Origin: Eudorina sp. 2006-703-Eu-15
Taxonomy: Eukaryota; Chlorophyta; Chlorophyceae; Chlamydomonadales; Volvocaceae
Length of the DNA: 64,000 bases
Direction: 5' to 3'
Assembly: GCA_003117195.1 (NCBI GenBank)
Contig: BDSI01000192.1
Span: 104,882 to 168,881, forward strand
Part shown: in pieces, positions 32,901-43,485 of the stretch
Position numbering within the stretch: the first letter of the stretch is position 1
How the letters are laid out: the number at the start of each line of letters is the position of its first letter
Program-made: the position numbers and the translations under genes
Notes under the pieces: generated by a model
Told to the model about the DNA's origin: nothing
The model's database searches: none
What the model saw: the letters and a program-made list of their open reading frames with translations, nothing else

Positions 32901-35900
32901 AGTGGAGCCCTTCATCGAGCCCGAGTACGTGGACCCGGAGCCGCCCATCACCCCCGACCCGCCCCCCGGCCCCAGCTTCGGACACGCCAAAGACGGCTAC
33001 GACTGGAGCGGCGACCGGCCGCACCAGCTGGACCTCCCCTCCAGGGAGGCCTTCCTCGCGGAGGCGGCGTCGAAGCGGGTCATGGACACGTCACGGTTCG
33101 TACACCCGCCCAACAACCTGCCGGTGGTTCCGGAGCTGGAGCTGGTGGACCAGGACCTTCTGAGGGGTGGGTTGGGCCCGTGGAGGGGGTATAGGAAATT
33201 GGTAGACATGTTATTTAAACTGCGCTGCTGCCAGGGCAAAAGTCCGGTGTAGAACCAACTGTACTGAGAGAGGGGGGTGCGGGTTTCGCCGGGGCCGTGG
33301 GGGCGGGGTGGAGGCGGGGAGGAGGTTAGGGCAGAAGAAGAAGAAGACTGCTGAGGTATTCAAGGGCTTTTCGAGGTGTGCGGGAAAGCCGCGACGAGAA
33401 GCTGTAGGGAGGGGCGGGGCCCGGGGCGAGGCGGGGCCGTGGGGCTGACTGTTTCTCGTGCCTGTTGTTCCGTGGGCGTTGGGTAGCACCTGACCGGTCC
33501 CAACCCCCAACCGCTAACCGCTCAACCTTGCCATGCCACGCGGTTGGGATCACTGCGTGCGGTTGGGATCGCCCCGCGGTCCCGCAGGCCTTGACCTGGA
33601 GCCCATCCCCAAACTGGAGCTGGCGTGGATGGGCGGGCCGGAGCCCGACCCGCCCTTCGCCTCCGTGCCCTCCTCTCCCGCCGCCCTGTCGCGGTCCGCC
33701 TCCCGCGCCCCCTCGCGGCCCGCATCGGCGGCGGCGCGACCCCGCCCCGCGTCGGCGGCCGCACAGCAGGGCTCCGCCGGCAGCAGCCCCTTCGCCGCCG
33801 CCAGCACCTCGGCGGTGGCGGCGGTGACGTCATCGCCGGCGTCGACGTCACGGACGCGGGCGTCGTCGGCTTCCACGCACCGTTCGACGTACAATGGCGG
33901 CGCTGCCGTACGGCCCTTGTCGGCGGGGCCGTCGACGGGCGCGACGGGGGCGGGCGACGCCGAGCCCACGCCGCGGATTCGGTCGGCGCGGCGGGGCGGC
34001 GGCGGCGGCAGCAGCGGCACCGGCACCGGCGCGGCGCCGCGGACGCCGCAGGCGGTGGTGAAGACGCCGGAGGAGCAGGCGTGGGAGGAGGCGCGGTCGG
34101 TGGCGTCGGAGGCGTCCGGCACGCCGCGGATGTGGATCAACTTCACGCCGCCCTTTGCGGACCTGCCGCCCATCATGTTGCCGCCGCGTCCGGAACCGGT
34201 GGGTCTCGGTGGAAGGGGGGGGCACCCGTGGGGTTGGGGGGTCTGTGGGGTTGGGGTGACACGGAAAGGAATGGGGCGAGGGGAGGGGGTCCGGGCGGCG
34301 GTGAGCTCTGTGTGTCGCACCGCTTGCGGTCCCCGGAACCTCAACACCCCATTGGCCACTCCCTCTCCCACTCTGGCAGCAGCAGCGCAGTTTGAATATG
34401 TCTACCAATGTCCTATACCCCTCCCCATCCCAACCCACACCGACCCAACTCTTCCCTCTCCCCTCTCACCCACGCACCCCGTCGGTCAGGGCCCCGAGCC
34501 GCTCCCCGAGGACTTCCCCCACGAGCCGCTGGAGGAGCTGCCCGTGTTCTGCCCCCCCGCCTTGCTGGATACCCCGCTCTACGTGGAGCCGCCGCAGTAC
34601 GTACCGCAGTGGGCGCCGCCGTGCGAGCCCCGACCCGTGGGTTTCCTGCGCGGCTCCGCGCCGCTCATCATCTGCGACGTGTCGGGCACCATGAACCCGC
34701 GGCAGCAGGGCCGCTTCCGGGACCTGAAGCGCTGCGCGGTGGATCTGCTGGACCCGGAGGGTGAGGGGCGGGGGGAGGGGGCTGGAGGGGCGGGGCTGGA
34801 GGGGGCTGGAGGGGCTTGGCAGGGCCGACTGGGGGCGGGGTATAGGAAATTGGTAGACATTTTGGGGGCGGGGGGTTGTATAAGGGGCTATAACGCTATA
34901 TAGGGGGCTGGGGGGGCTGGGATGGCTGTGGAAGCTGGGGGGCCAGGGCTGCGGGACCAGGGCTGGGTCTGGGGGCTGGGGCAGGGTTCCCCCAGGTGAG
35001 TTTCCATGCCGCCATGATGCCCTGTCGCTCAACCGCCGGCTTCTTCTCCCTGCCCACACTTAGGGCTTTGGACGTATCGGGTGGCCTCTTCCGAAACCCC
35101 CCCTTTATCCCCCACCTACAGTATGGTAATGTCTACAAATTTCCTGCGACCCCCTACCCCCTAGCACCCCCCCTAACACCCCCTAACCCCCCGGGCCCTC
35201 AGGCGAGGTGGCCACCGCCGCGGCGGGCTTCGACGTCATCACCTTCGCGGGCAGCGCCTGGAGCTGGAGCGTGGGGTACGGAGAGCGCATGGGGCTGCTG
35301 CAGAGCAGCCAGGTGCCGTACTCGGGGCGGCAGGTCGGAGGGCGGTACTCGAGCAAGACGCCGCCGGGCACCGGCGGGGCAGGTGCGGGGGGCGACATGT
35401 GTGTGGGTGTGTGGGTGTGTGGGTGTTTAATGAGAAGCCCACCCATAAGGGGGGGGAGGGTTTAGGGTTTAGGCCGGGGAAAAGGAGGGCCGGCGGGAGG
35501 TAGGCGCGGGAAGGGACCTTCCGCCCACCGCCGCCCTGGCGGTCACTTCCTGGCCCAGGGCGTGTGCGGGCTGCTCGGCTCCGTAGGCGGCCGCCTCCGC
35601 CGCACCACCTGGACCGCGGGAAGGGACCGCGGTGCCGTGCCTCGCGATGCGGGGGGTGTACATGATGGCCGCACCGCCACATGGAGGTGCGGGGTGGGCC
35701 GGGTCGGGCCGGGTCCGGAGGGCCGAACGGGGGTCGTGTCGTGTCGTGTCGTGTCGTGTCGTGTCGTATCTCAAACCCTAGATGCACCCCCGCGGAGGCC
35801 CCCTGCGACGCCACCACATCGTGTGTCCAAACCCTAGATGCGACCCCCCCCCCGCCCTCCCGCCCTCCCTCCCGCGGCAGGCTCCCGCTCCGGTTCCCCC

Positions 35901-38531
35901 GACCGGTACGGCATGAGTGGCGGTACGGCAGCCTCCTCGTACGGCAACCGCATCGCGCTGATGCCGACGCAGCCCGACCTGCTGGCTGACGCGCAGCGGT
36001 GGGTGGCCAACTGGCCCGACGCGGTGGGGCAGACCAACCTGATGGCGGCTTTCGCGCTGGCGGAGCAGCACGCGGGCGCGGACTGCTGGTACGTGCTGTC
36101 GGACGGCATGGCGCATGACCAGCAGGCCTGTCTGGAGTACCTGGCCAAGAGAAACGAGGCGGGAAGCCTGCCCGTGATACACTGCGTCGGTGGGTGGCGC
36201 GGGCGGGATGGGGTATGGGGGGATGGGGATGGGGGTCGGGGGGATGGGGGTCGGGCGGGGTTTGGATGAAGGACAAGCCCAGGACGCGGGCGGGGTGGGG
36301 GCGGGGGCCCCGGGGGTGAGGGATGGAGGGGGGGAACCTCTGGGCGCCAGCGCCTGGGGGAGGAGGGGGGAGGAGGATATCGATGGCGGGAGGTGGATGT
36401 GGGGTGGGCATTGGGCTCGGGGGTTGGGGTTGGGCTGAGGGACCCGTGGGGCCACCCCGGGGGCGGGGGGGGAGGGAGGAGGGGCGGGGAGGGACTTGGG
36501 AGGTATCTAGGGCGCCATGACGTGACATGACCGGGCTAGGGCGACATGACCTGCCGACCTGCCCTCCGTCCCCTGAATCCGCCCCTGGACTCCCCCCTCC
36601 CATTTGACGTTCCCCACCCCCTCTCTATTTGTATACCCAAATTTCCGTTACCCCCCTCCCCCCCCCCCAGCAGCGCAGTACAAATATGTCCACCAATTTC
36701 CTATATCCCCCCCTCCCCCTCCCCCCCCCTCCACCCCCCCTCCACCCCCCCTCCAGGGTTCGTGTCCGCCGAGGCTCACCCGGACAGCGCGGGGGAGCGC
36801 TTCCTGCGGGGGCTGGCGGAGCTGACGGGGGGCTCCTACCAGCGCTTCACACCCGACGTCATGAAAGGCAAGGGGGGGCTGAGAGGGTTGGGGGGCTGAG
36901 AGGGTTGGGGACTGAGTGTTGGGGACTGAGTGTTGGGGGCTGAGGGGTGGCCAAGCCGGTCGGCCAGTCGGATTGGCAACCCTCCCTCGCCCCACCTGCC
37001 CTCCCAACCCGGCGCAACACCGAAATGTATTCCCCTCCATCCCTGCCTCCCTGCCTTCTTCCCTCCCTCCCTCCCTGTCCCCTCCGGCCCCCCCACCCCG
37101 CCCCCTCCGCAGTCTGGCTGTCCGGCCAGGGCTTCGTGCGGTTCGACCCACGGGTCGAGACCCCCGAGCAGCGCGAGGAGCGGCAGTGGGCGGAGAAGCA
37201 GCTGCGTGCGGAGCGCATCAAGAACCTGCGACTGGGCATCGCGGAGCCGCTGGAGATGACGATGGAGCGGGTGGTGGCGCTGCACACGCAGCTGCGGGTG
37301 GCGCCGGCGGTGCGCGCCAACGAGGCGGCGGTGGCGGAGGCGCGGCGGCGGCACGGCGTGGCGGCGGAGAGCGTGCGGCTGAGCAACGAGCGGCGGCTGG
37401 CGGAGGCGACGGCGCAGTTTGAGGCGGCGGTGGAGGCGGCGCGGAGCCGCAACCAGGCAAAGGTGCGCGGGTGTGTGTTGGGGGTGTATGGGTGAATGTG
37501 TGTGTGGGGGGTGGATGTGTGCGTTTTACGAGGCAGGTCGCCGCGTGTGTGCATGCGGTGTACTACATGTGTTTAGTCGAGTAGGTGTCGATACCTCGAT
37601 GTATGGCTGCGGGGGGCCCCCGCCTGTCGGGTAGACCCAACCGCCAACCGCCAACCGGCCCCCCCCCATGTACCGCAGGTGGACGCCGCCCGCGAGGCCT
37701 TCCTGACCTCCCACGGCGACTGGGAGCGGGACTACCTGGAGAAGCTGCAGGTAGGTGGGCCGCGGGGAGGGGGGGGGGCGGGGGGGGATGGTGCCGCGCC
37801 CGAGTGCCGCCCTCGCCCGTCCGTGGGGCACAGGGGAGGAGAAGCGCCCTCCTTGGGTAAGGGGACGGAGGGAGGACGAGAGGGAGATAGGCCAGGCCAT
37901 AGTGACCCACGGGTCGGCCCCGGTCCCGGTCCCAAGTCCCGCACCGCCCTCTTGCGCTCCTTCTGCACACGTCTCTCGACCACCCACCCCACCCGCCCAC
38001 CCACCCGCCCCCCGACCCTCTAATCCGCCCCCGCAAAGGAATGGGAGGACGCCAAGGCCACCCTGGAGCGACAGCGTGAGGAACAGCTCGCCGCCCAGCG
38101 CGCCGCGGTGCCGCCGTACGGCGGCACGCCGGTACGGCAGCCTCAGCCCTTCCTCACCCCCCGCGGCTCGCGGCCCACCTCGGCCGCCGCCTACGCCGCG
38201 CTGCCCAAGAACAAGGCCGGCAGCAGCCTGCTGCCGCCTGCGGTGGAGCCGTCCGAGCACCGGGCAACCTATGCCGCCGTCGAGTACGACACCGCGATGG
38301 GGCTGGAACGCCTGTCGGAGAAGCTGTCGACGCCGCTGAACACGCCGCCGGGATCGCGGCCCGTGTCGGCCCTCACGACGAGTGGCGGCTCGCGGCCCGT
38401 CAGCGGCGTCAAGGGTGCGGCGGCGGCCGACGACGGCGCCGCCGCCGCCGCCGGCGGCGCGTCGGAGTACCTGGAGGCGATTACGGAGGACATGGCGGAG
38501 GCGTCGGCGCCGCTGGATGCGGTGTTTACAA

Positions 38532-38567
<36 letters not shown>

Positions 38568-41500
38568 TGAGGGTTGATGCGCTGGATGATGACGGGTTGG
38601 ATGTACGACCGTCGCGAGGCCGCAGCGGCGGTAGCAGCGGGCGGGATCAGAACAGCGCGGGGGGGCGGAGCGCCGGCGGCGGCAGCAGCGGCCGCCCGTC
38701 GTCGGCGCTGCCGCCGCCGGCGCCGTCGTCGCGACCCGTGAGCGGCCGCGTCGGCGCCGGCGGCGGCGGCGGCGCCGCCGCCGCCGGCGGTACGAGGGCT
38801 TCGTCGGCTCGTTCGACGCTGTCGTCGGCGGGCCGGAAGGGGTCGGGGCTGGGGATGCTTCCGGAGGGTGAGGCGCTGTCGCCCCCGCCGCCGCTGCCGG
38901 AGCCGACGGCGCCGCTGGCGCCGCTGCGCGGCGAGAAGAGTGACGACTTCAAGGTGGGTGGGTGGGCCAGAATAGCGTCCTCTCACCCCTCTCACCCCTC
39001 TCAACCCTCTCACCCCTCTCACCCCTCTCACTCACCTGATGCATCGCGCTGTAGTCCTCTCCCCATCAGAGCTCCACTGCGTGTCATTGCCGTACTGCCG
39101 CTGCCGTACTGCCGTACTGCACCCTCCAATTCCCTTTCCCGCTTTCCCACATTGCCGCCGCCGCCGCCACGTATGGTCGCCCCCCCGTCCGCAGCGCCGG
39201 CTGTTCCCCCCCGAGGTGGTGGAGGAGCACGACTCGTCCAACGCCGCCCGACTGGAGGAGATCCGAAATCAGTGGGACGCGCTGGTGGCGGCCGACCTGG
39301 CAGCCACCAGCGGCCGCAAGCTAGCGGCCATGCGCCGCAACGCCACCCGCGTGGCCGAGTACCGCAGCGCAGTGTACGAGGCGTACGCCAATGCGCTTGT
39401 ACGGGACGTGGTATACGGCGGTGCCGTACGTGTTGCGGCCAACCTTGCGATCATGGTGGGTGAGACGACGGCTTGCCGTACATGGACCGTCGGCTCTTGG
39501 CTGGCGGTGGGAGGCGGTGGGAGGCGGTGGAGGCGGTGGAGGCGGTGGGCCGACCAAGGGAGGGGGGAGGGGGGAGGGGGTTCGCGACGGTGAGGCGTTA
39601 CAGGTCCCCTGCGCCTTGGGGGCCCTTCCCCCCCGGGGGCGCACTTTCGCGTCTTTGGGTTTAGGGTATAGGGTTTGGGTTAAGGGTTTGGGCGTTTGCA
39701 TACAGCTCACATTACGGCCCTGCAGGCCGCATGTCCCCACACCCGCCCTTCCTCCCCACCTGCCCCTCATCGAGGCCGTACCTTGTACGCCTTTCCTCAC
39801 CATCCCCCCCCACAATCCCATCACACCCCCACCCCCCAATCCATTCCCCCACCCCCCACCCCCCACCCCACACACACACACCCTGCAGGACAACGCCGAG
39901 TCGCAGTACCTGGCCGAGGTGGAGCGCATCAAGGCGGAGAACGCCCGGCTGCGGGAGCTGCACGCGGCCGAGGTGGCGGAGAAGAGGGCCAAGGAGGAGG
40001 CGCACGCGGCGGCGCACCGGCGGTGGCAGGAGGGCAAGGAGGCGGCGAGGCGGCAGCACGAGTCGGACCGCGAGAAGGCGCGGGCGGAGCACGAGGCCAA
40101 CATCACGCGCCTCAAGGCGGAGTGGCGTGCAAAGACGCAGCAGGTACGGCAAGTACGGCAATTATGGTGCTGTACACACGTTTTGTTTTATACAACCCAT
40201 AGTACATGGGTACTCCATAGCACGTACGGTCGCTGGATGTCGGACTCTTGACACGAAATTGCGTTGCGCCGCCTACTGCCAATACTAGTTACCGTACCGC
40301 GCCGTACTCCCCGTACCTCCGTACAAACACATGGCGCGCCACGTGGGCGCGTCGCCCATCTCGTCGCCCTCTCTTCCCCTCTCCTTCCCTGATTGAACCT
40401 CGTGCACACACACACGCCTTGTATCCCTGATGCTGGTACAGTCGAGTCTTTATCGGATATTTCCTCAGGCAGCAGCGCAGTATAAATGTGTCTATCAAAT
40501 TCCTATACCCCCCTCCCTCCCCCCCCCCCCGCGCACCCCAGGTTCTGGAGCTCAACGACGCCCGGCTGACAGAGGCGGAGGCGATGCACGAGGCGCTTGT
40601 GGAGCAGATCAAGGAGACCAACCGGCAGCACAAGGAGGCGCACACTGAGCTGCTGCGGCAGCGGAAGGAGGTGGAGGCGACCAACACCACGCGGCTGTCG
40701 GAGGCGAGGGCGGTGCACAAGGTGCGGCTCGAGTGCCGTACGGCGGACAACGAGCGGCTGATCAAGAACGCCATGGACGAACACCAGGTGGGGGGGTGGG
40801 GGGTATGGATGGCGGGGGCGAGTCGAGGGGGCTGAGGGGAGGGGGATGAGGGAGCAGGTGGGGGTCTAGGGTCGGGGGTTTTGAGGATGGGAGAGGGGCT
40901 GGGGGTTCCGCGGGACGTCGTACAGGGCTGTCTGGACGGAGGGACGGGAGGGGGGGAGAGGGAGGCGGTGGCGGGGGGGGGCGCTGCAGTTCCCCCATGG
41001 GTGTGTTGAAGGGAATGCCGCCGGGCTGGGCTCTTTCACCACCACCACCACATCTGCCCCCCGGGACCACCACAACGACCACCCCTCCCCGCCCCGCCTC
41101 TCCAGGCCTTATGCGCCCGGCTCCAGGAGGAGTACGAGGAGAGTAAGGCCCAGGGGGAGGTCGACCACTCGGAGCTGTGCGCCTTCCTGCGCACCGCCAA
41201 CGAGCAGCTGACGGAGGAGGCGCGGCGGCGCTTCCAGGAGGCGCTGGCGGAGGTGCAGGCGGCGTACGAGGCGGACTGCGCGCTGGTGCGGGAGGGGCAC
41301 GCGCGCGACCTGGAGCGCGTCAAGCGCTACAACCAGGAGATCTGGCCCAAGGTGCACGTGGCGCGGCTGGCTCAGGCGGAGCTGGCGCGGGTGCAGCTGT
41401 TTGCGGAGCACATCCGGTTCTGCGCCAACAAGTTCGAGATGGGGGTCAACCTGATGCCCAACACGCCCAACTACGACCGCGTGGTGGAGATGCAGGTGGG

Positions 41501-43485
41501 TGGGGGGGGCCGGGGGCCGGGGGGGCGCGGTGTGTACTCCGTGTGGGGTGGGTGTGGGGTGTAGGGTGTGTGTGGGGGGAGGGGGGGGAGGTGTGCCGCA
41601 CCTCTTCGTTAGACCCACCATCCCGTTTGTTGTTTGTTCATTTGCAGGTTGTTATGGTAAGTAGTTTGGTCTTTGGTTTGGGTCGGGCGGGTCACTTCTC
41701 TAAACACACCTAACCATCGACTGTTGCGCTGGGCTTCGCTTCTCGCGGCTCAGTGGTTTTTCGCACACTCCCCCCCCGGCCGCCCCCCCCCCCCACCCCC
41801 CCACCCCCCCCCACCCCTCCCACCCCCCCCCCAGTTTGCAAATGTCTACCAACTTCTTATACCCCCCCTCCCCCCCTCCCCCCCCAGGCCCTCACGGAGG
41901 CTCTGGCCAAGGCGTTCCCCGACTCGTCCCCCTCCGCCCTCCCCTGGCCCGAGCACGAACGGCGACTGGAGCCGGGCACCGGCTGGGTCGCTGCGCCCGC
42001 CGCCCGCAGCCTCACGTACCGCGACCCCATGGAGATCATCAACCGGATCGCAAAGGTACGGCAGTACGATTTGTAGGACGAGCACGCGCCTTTTCCTGCC
42101 GTATCGCTACCTCCCTACCCATCTCCTGTTCCGGTTGTTTTCCCGCCTTTCCCGCCTTTGCCTGGCTTGGCTTGCTTCTTTCCTCCTCCTCCTCCTCCCG
42201 GATTCCTCCTTCTTCTTCTTCTTGTCTTTTGAATGCACGTTTCTGTTGGGTCTTGGAGGCCTTGACCGGTTTTTCGCTTCGCTTCATCTGTTGTGGCCTA
42301 GCTGCTGCTGCTGCTGCTAGGCAGGCAGCCCTGTAGGTATAGACCTTCAGTCACAATGGAGCTCGAGTGCAAATACCGCATCACCGCTCCCGCCAAACCG
42401 TGTATCGACGACGGGGGGATGTTGCTGTGACCCTAACAGACCCGCGCGCGGCCCTCCCCGACTTCCCCGACCCATGGGTCACCCTACCCCGACACCTCTC
42501 CTCGCAGGGTAAGGCCCATCAGTCCGGGGGCAGCCCCACCAAAGGCCCCTCCAGGGGGGACTCCCCGAGGGCATCGACGGGGCCGCGCGCCCACAGCGCC
42601 GGCAGCATCGGCGGCGGTGCTAGCACTGGCGGCGGCGGCGGCGTTAGCACTGGCGGCGGCGGCGGCGGGGCCGGTGACCCCGACCCCGGCTCGGGCCTCA
42701 TCTCCGCCTCGGGCAGCCTCGAAGACGTGCCCGGCCCCAGCCAGGCCACCCCCGGCCCGGCACAGCCGCAGCACACCGGCGGCGTCTACCCCACCTCGCG
42801 ACACCTGGTGCGGCCGCTGTCCGCGGGCCGCGCGCGGTTCGCGTCGGTGCTGGGCGGCGAGATGGGGTACGGGCAGCAGCGACCCATGTCGGCGGCGGTG
42901 CCGGCGCCGTCGAGCGCGCGCGTGGAGGCGTGGGGCGTCGCCGCCGCCGCCGCCGGGTCGGCGCTCTCCTCACCTGGCGGCGCGCTGCGGCCGCAGTCCG
43001 CCGCCAGCGGCTACCAGAACCCGTCGGCCTGGCGGCGGTCAAACACGACGGTCCTTAGAGGCGGCTCGGCCCGGCCCGGCCTCCCCGCGTCGAGCTACGG
43101 CGGCGGCGGCGGCGGCGGCAGCACCAGCGGGGGGACGGCGATGACGGTGGGGTCGGCGGCGGCGGCCGCCGCCGCCGCGGTGGCGGCGATGGGCGGGTTG
43201 TCGAGCCGGCCGGGTACGGCGCGGCCGGGTACGGCACACAGCGGCGGCGGGTTGGGCGCCAACCGGCCGCGGAGCGCGGGTCCGCCGCCGCGGCCGCCGG
43301 CTCGGGTGGCGGTGGACCTATCGGCGCTGCAGGCCAGTGTGGCCCGCTCCAAGGCCCAAGGGGGGTCGCACCTGCTGACGAGTGCCGCGCTGGCGGGGTT
43401 CGCCAAGGACGTGCCCAAGCTGCGCTACCCCGAGGTGGACGTCCCGCAGGCGCTCACCATTGCCAGCAGCCTGCGGAGCGGCTGA
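29975..43485 (+). CDS. von Willebrand A-domain, coiled-coil protein (VWA3-like)
   Basis: Exons: 29975-30073, 30616-30789, 31343-31429, 32161-32460, 32860-33166, 33588-34198, 34490-34760, 35203-35382, 35881-36189, 36757-36867, 37113-37462, 37679-37750, 38039-38953, 39195-39398 (or 39455), 39889-40143, 40542-40787, 41106-41495, 41888-42055, 42508-43485. About 2,008 residues. The start MTLEKGK was chosen because the alternative ATG at 30000 is out of phase with exon 2. Residues 121-322 hold Pro/Glu-rich repeats (FMEPEYLPVP, FIEPEYVDPE). The VWA domain spans about 585-816: ICDVSGTM supplies the MIDAS DxS, VGQTNLM the Thr and YVLSDGMAHD the Asp, so metal binding looks intact. From about 830 come long heptad-rich coiled coils (ERQWAEKQLRAERIK, ERIKAENARLRELHAAEVAE), interrupted at 958-1262 by a Gly/Ala/Ser-rich linker. 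Residues 1684-2008 are low complexity. The exon layout resembles VWA3-type proteins, many of them ciliary, but a flagellar role is only inference. Confidence 0.83.
30459..30484 (+). repeat. Intronic element family A, short copy
   Basis: ATGTCAACCAGTTTCCTATA then CCTCC, followed by a C/T-rich tract of about 130 nt to the acceptor at 30615. Confidence 0.6.
31095..31133 (-). repeat. Intronic element family C
   Basis: CATCACGCACTCCTGCTCTG then CCTGCTTAAATAACACACA, in intron 30790-31342. Confidence 0.7.
32498..32604 (+). repeat. Intronic element family B, at 5' splice site
   Basis: TTAAATTGAAACAGCCCAGA then CACACCCAGCC through AACGCAAGCGAAAGCAAAG; about 90% identical by eye to 14144-14250. It starts 37 nt after the donor at 32461 behind a G-rich run. 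Confidence 0.88.
33187..33250 (+). repeat. Intronic element family A, at 5' splice site
   Basis: GGGTATAGGAAATTGGTAGA-CATGTTATTTAAACTGCGCT-GCTGCCAGGGCAAAAGTCCG; 20 nt after the donor at 33167. Confidence 0.87.
34370..34420 (+). repeat. Intronic element family A, at 3' splice site
   Basis: ACTCTGGCAGCAGCAGCGCA-GTTTGAATATGTCTACCAAT-GTCCTATACCCC, then a C/T tract to the acceptor at 34489. Confidence 0.87.
34837..34863 (+). repeat. Intronic element family A (end only), at 5' splice site
   Basis: GGGGTATAGGAAATTGGTAG then ACATTTT, 76 nt after the donor at 34761. The distal part of the element is missing. Confidence 0.75.
35118..35150 (+). repeat. Intronic element family A (degraded), at 3' splice site
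   Basis: ACAGTATGGTAATGTCTACA then AATTTCCTGCGACC, followed by C-rich DNA to the acceptor at 35202. It lies in the same intron as the donor-side copy at 34837, so this intron has both orientations at its two ends. Confidence 0.7.
35739..35768 (+). repeat. (GTGTC)n
   Basis: Six GTGTC pentamers in intron 35383-35880. Confidence 0.9.
36668..36710 (+). repeat. Intronic element family A, at 3' splice site
   Basis: AGCAGCGCAGTACAAATATG-TCCACCAATTTCCTATATCCCC, then a C-rich tract to the acceptor at 36756. Confidence 0.85.
36868..37112 (+). other. GC-AG intron in the VWA-domain gene
   Basis: After ATG AAA G the sequence is GCAAGG, with no GT within several bases. Splicing G|GCAAGG ... CCGCAG|TC restores the frame exactly (K-V-W-L-S-G-Q-G-F). 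AG|GCAAG is the usual form of the rare GC donor class. Confidence 0.75.
40446..40510 (+). repeat. Intronic element family A, at 3' splice site
   Basis: TCTTTATCGGATATTTCCTC-AGGCAGCAGCGCAGTATAAA-TGTGTCTATCAAATTCCTAT-ACCCC, 31 nt before the acceptor at 40541. This is a full-length copy of the TTTATCGGATAT subtype. Confidence 0.87.
41675..41753 (+). repeat. Intronic element family D followed by family E motif
   Basis: GGTTTGGGTCGGGCGGGTCA then CTTCTCTAAACACACC, and 20 nt on GGCTTCGCTTCTCGCGGCTC. The second motif recurs at 54714-54738 and 56672-56690, in channel-gene introns. Confidence 0.7.
41832..41865 (+). repeat. Intronic element family A, at 3' splice site
   Basis: CAGTTTGCAAATGTCTACCA then ACTTCTTATACCCC, 22 nt before the acceptor at 41887. 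Confidence 0.82.

Noticed and set aside
39399..39455. Extension of the VWA-gene exon to 39455
   Set aside because: Both donors keep phase. The stretch is rich in the GTACGG intron motif, so the shorter exon is preferred, but this is not decided.
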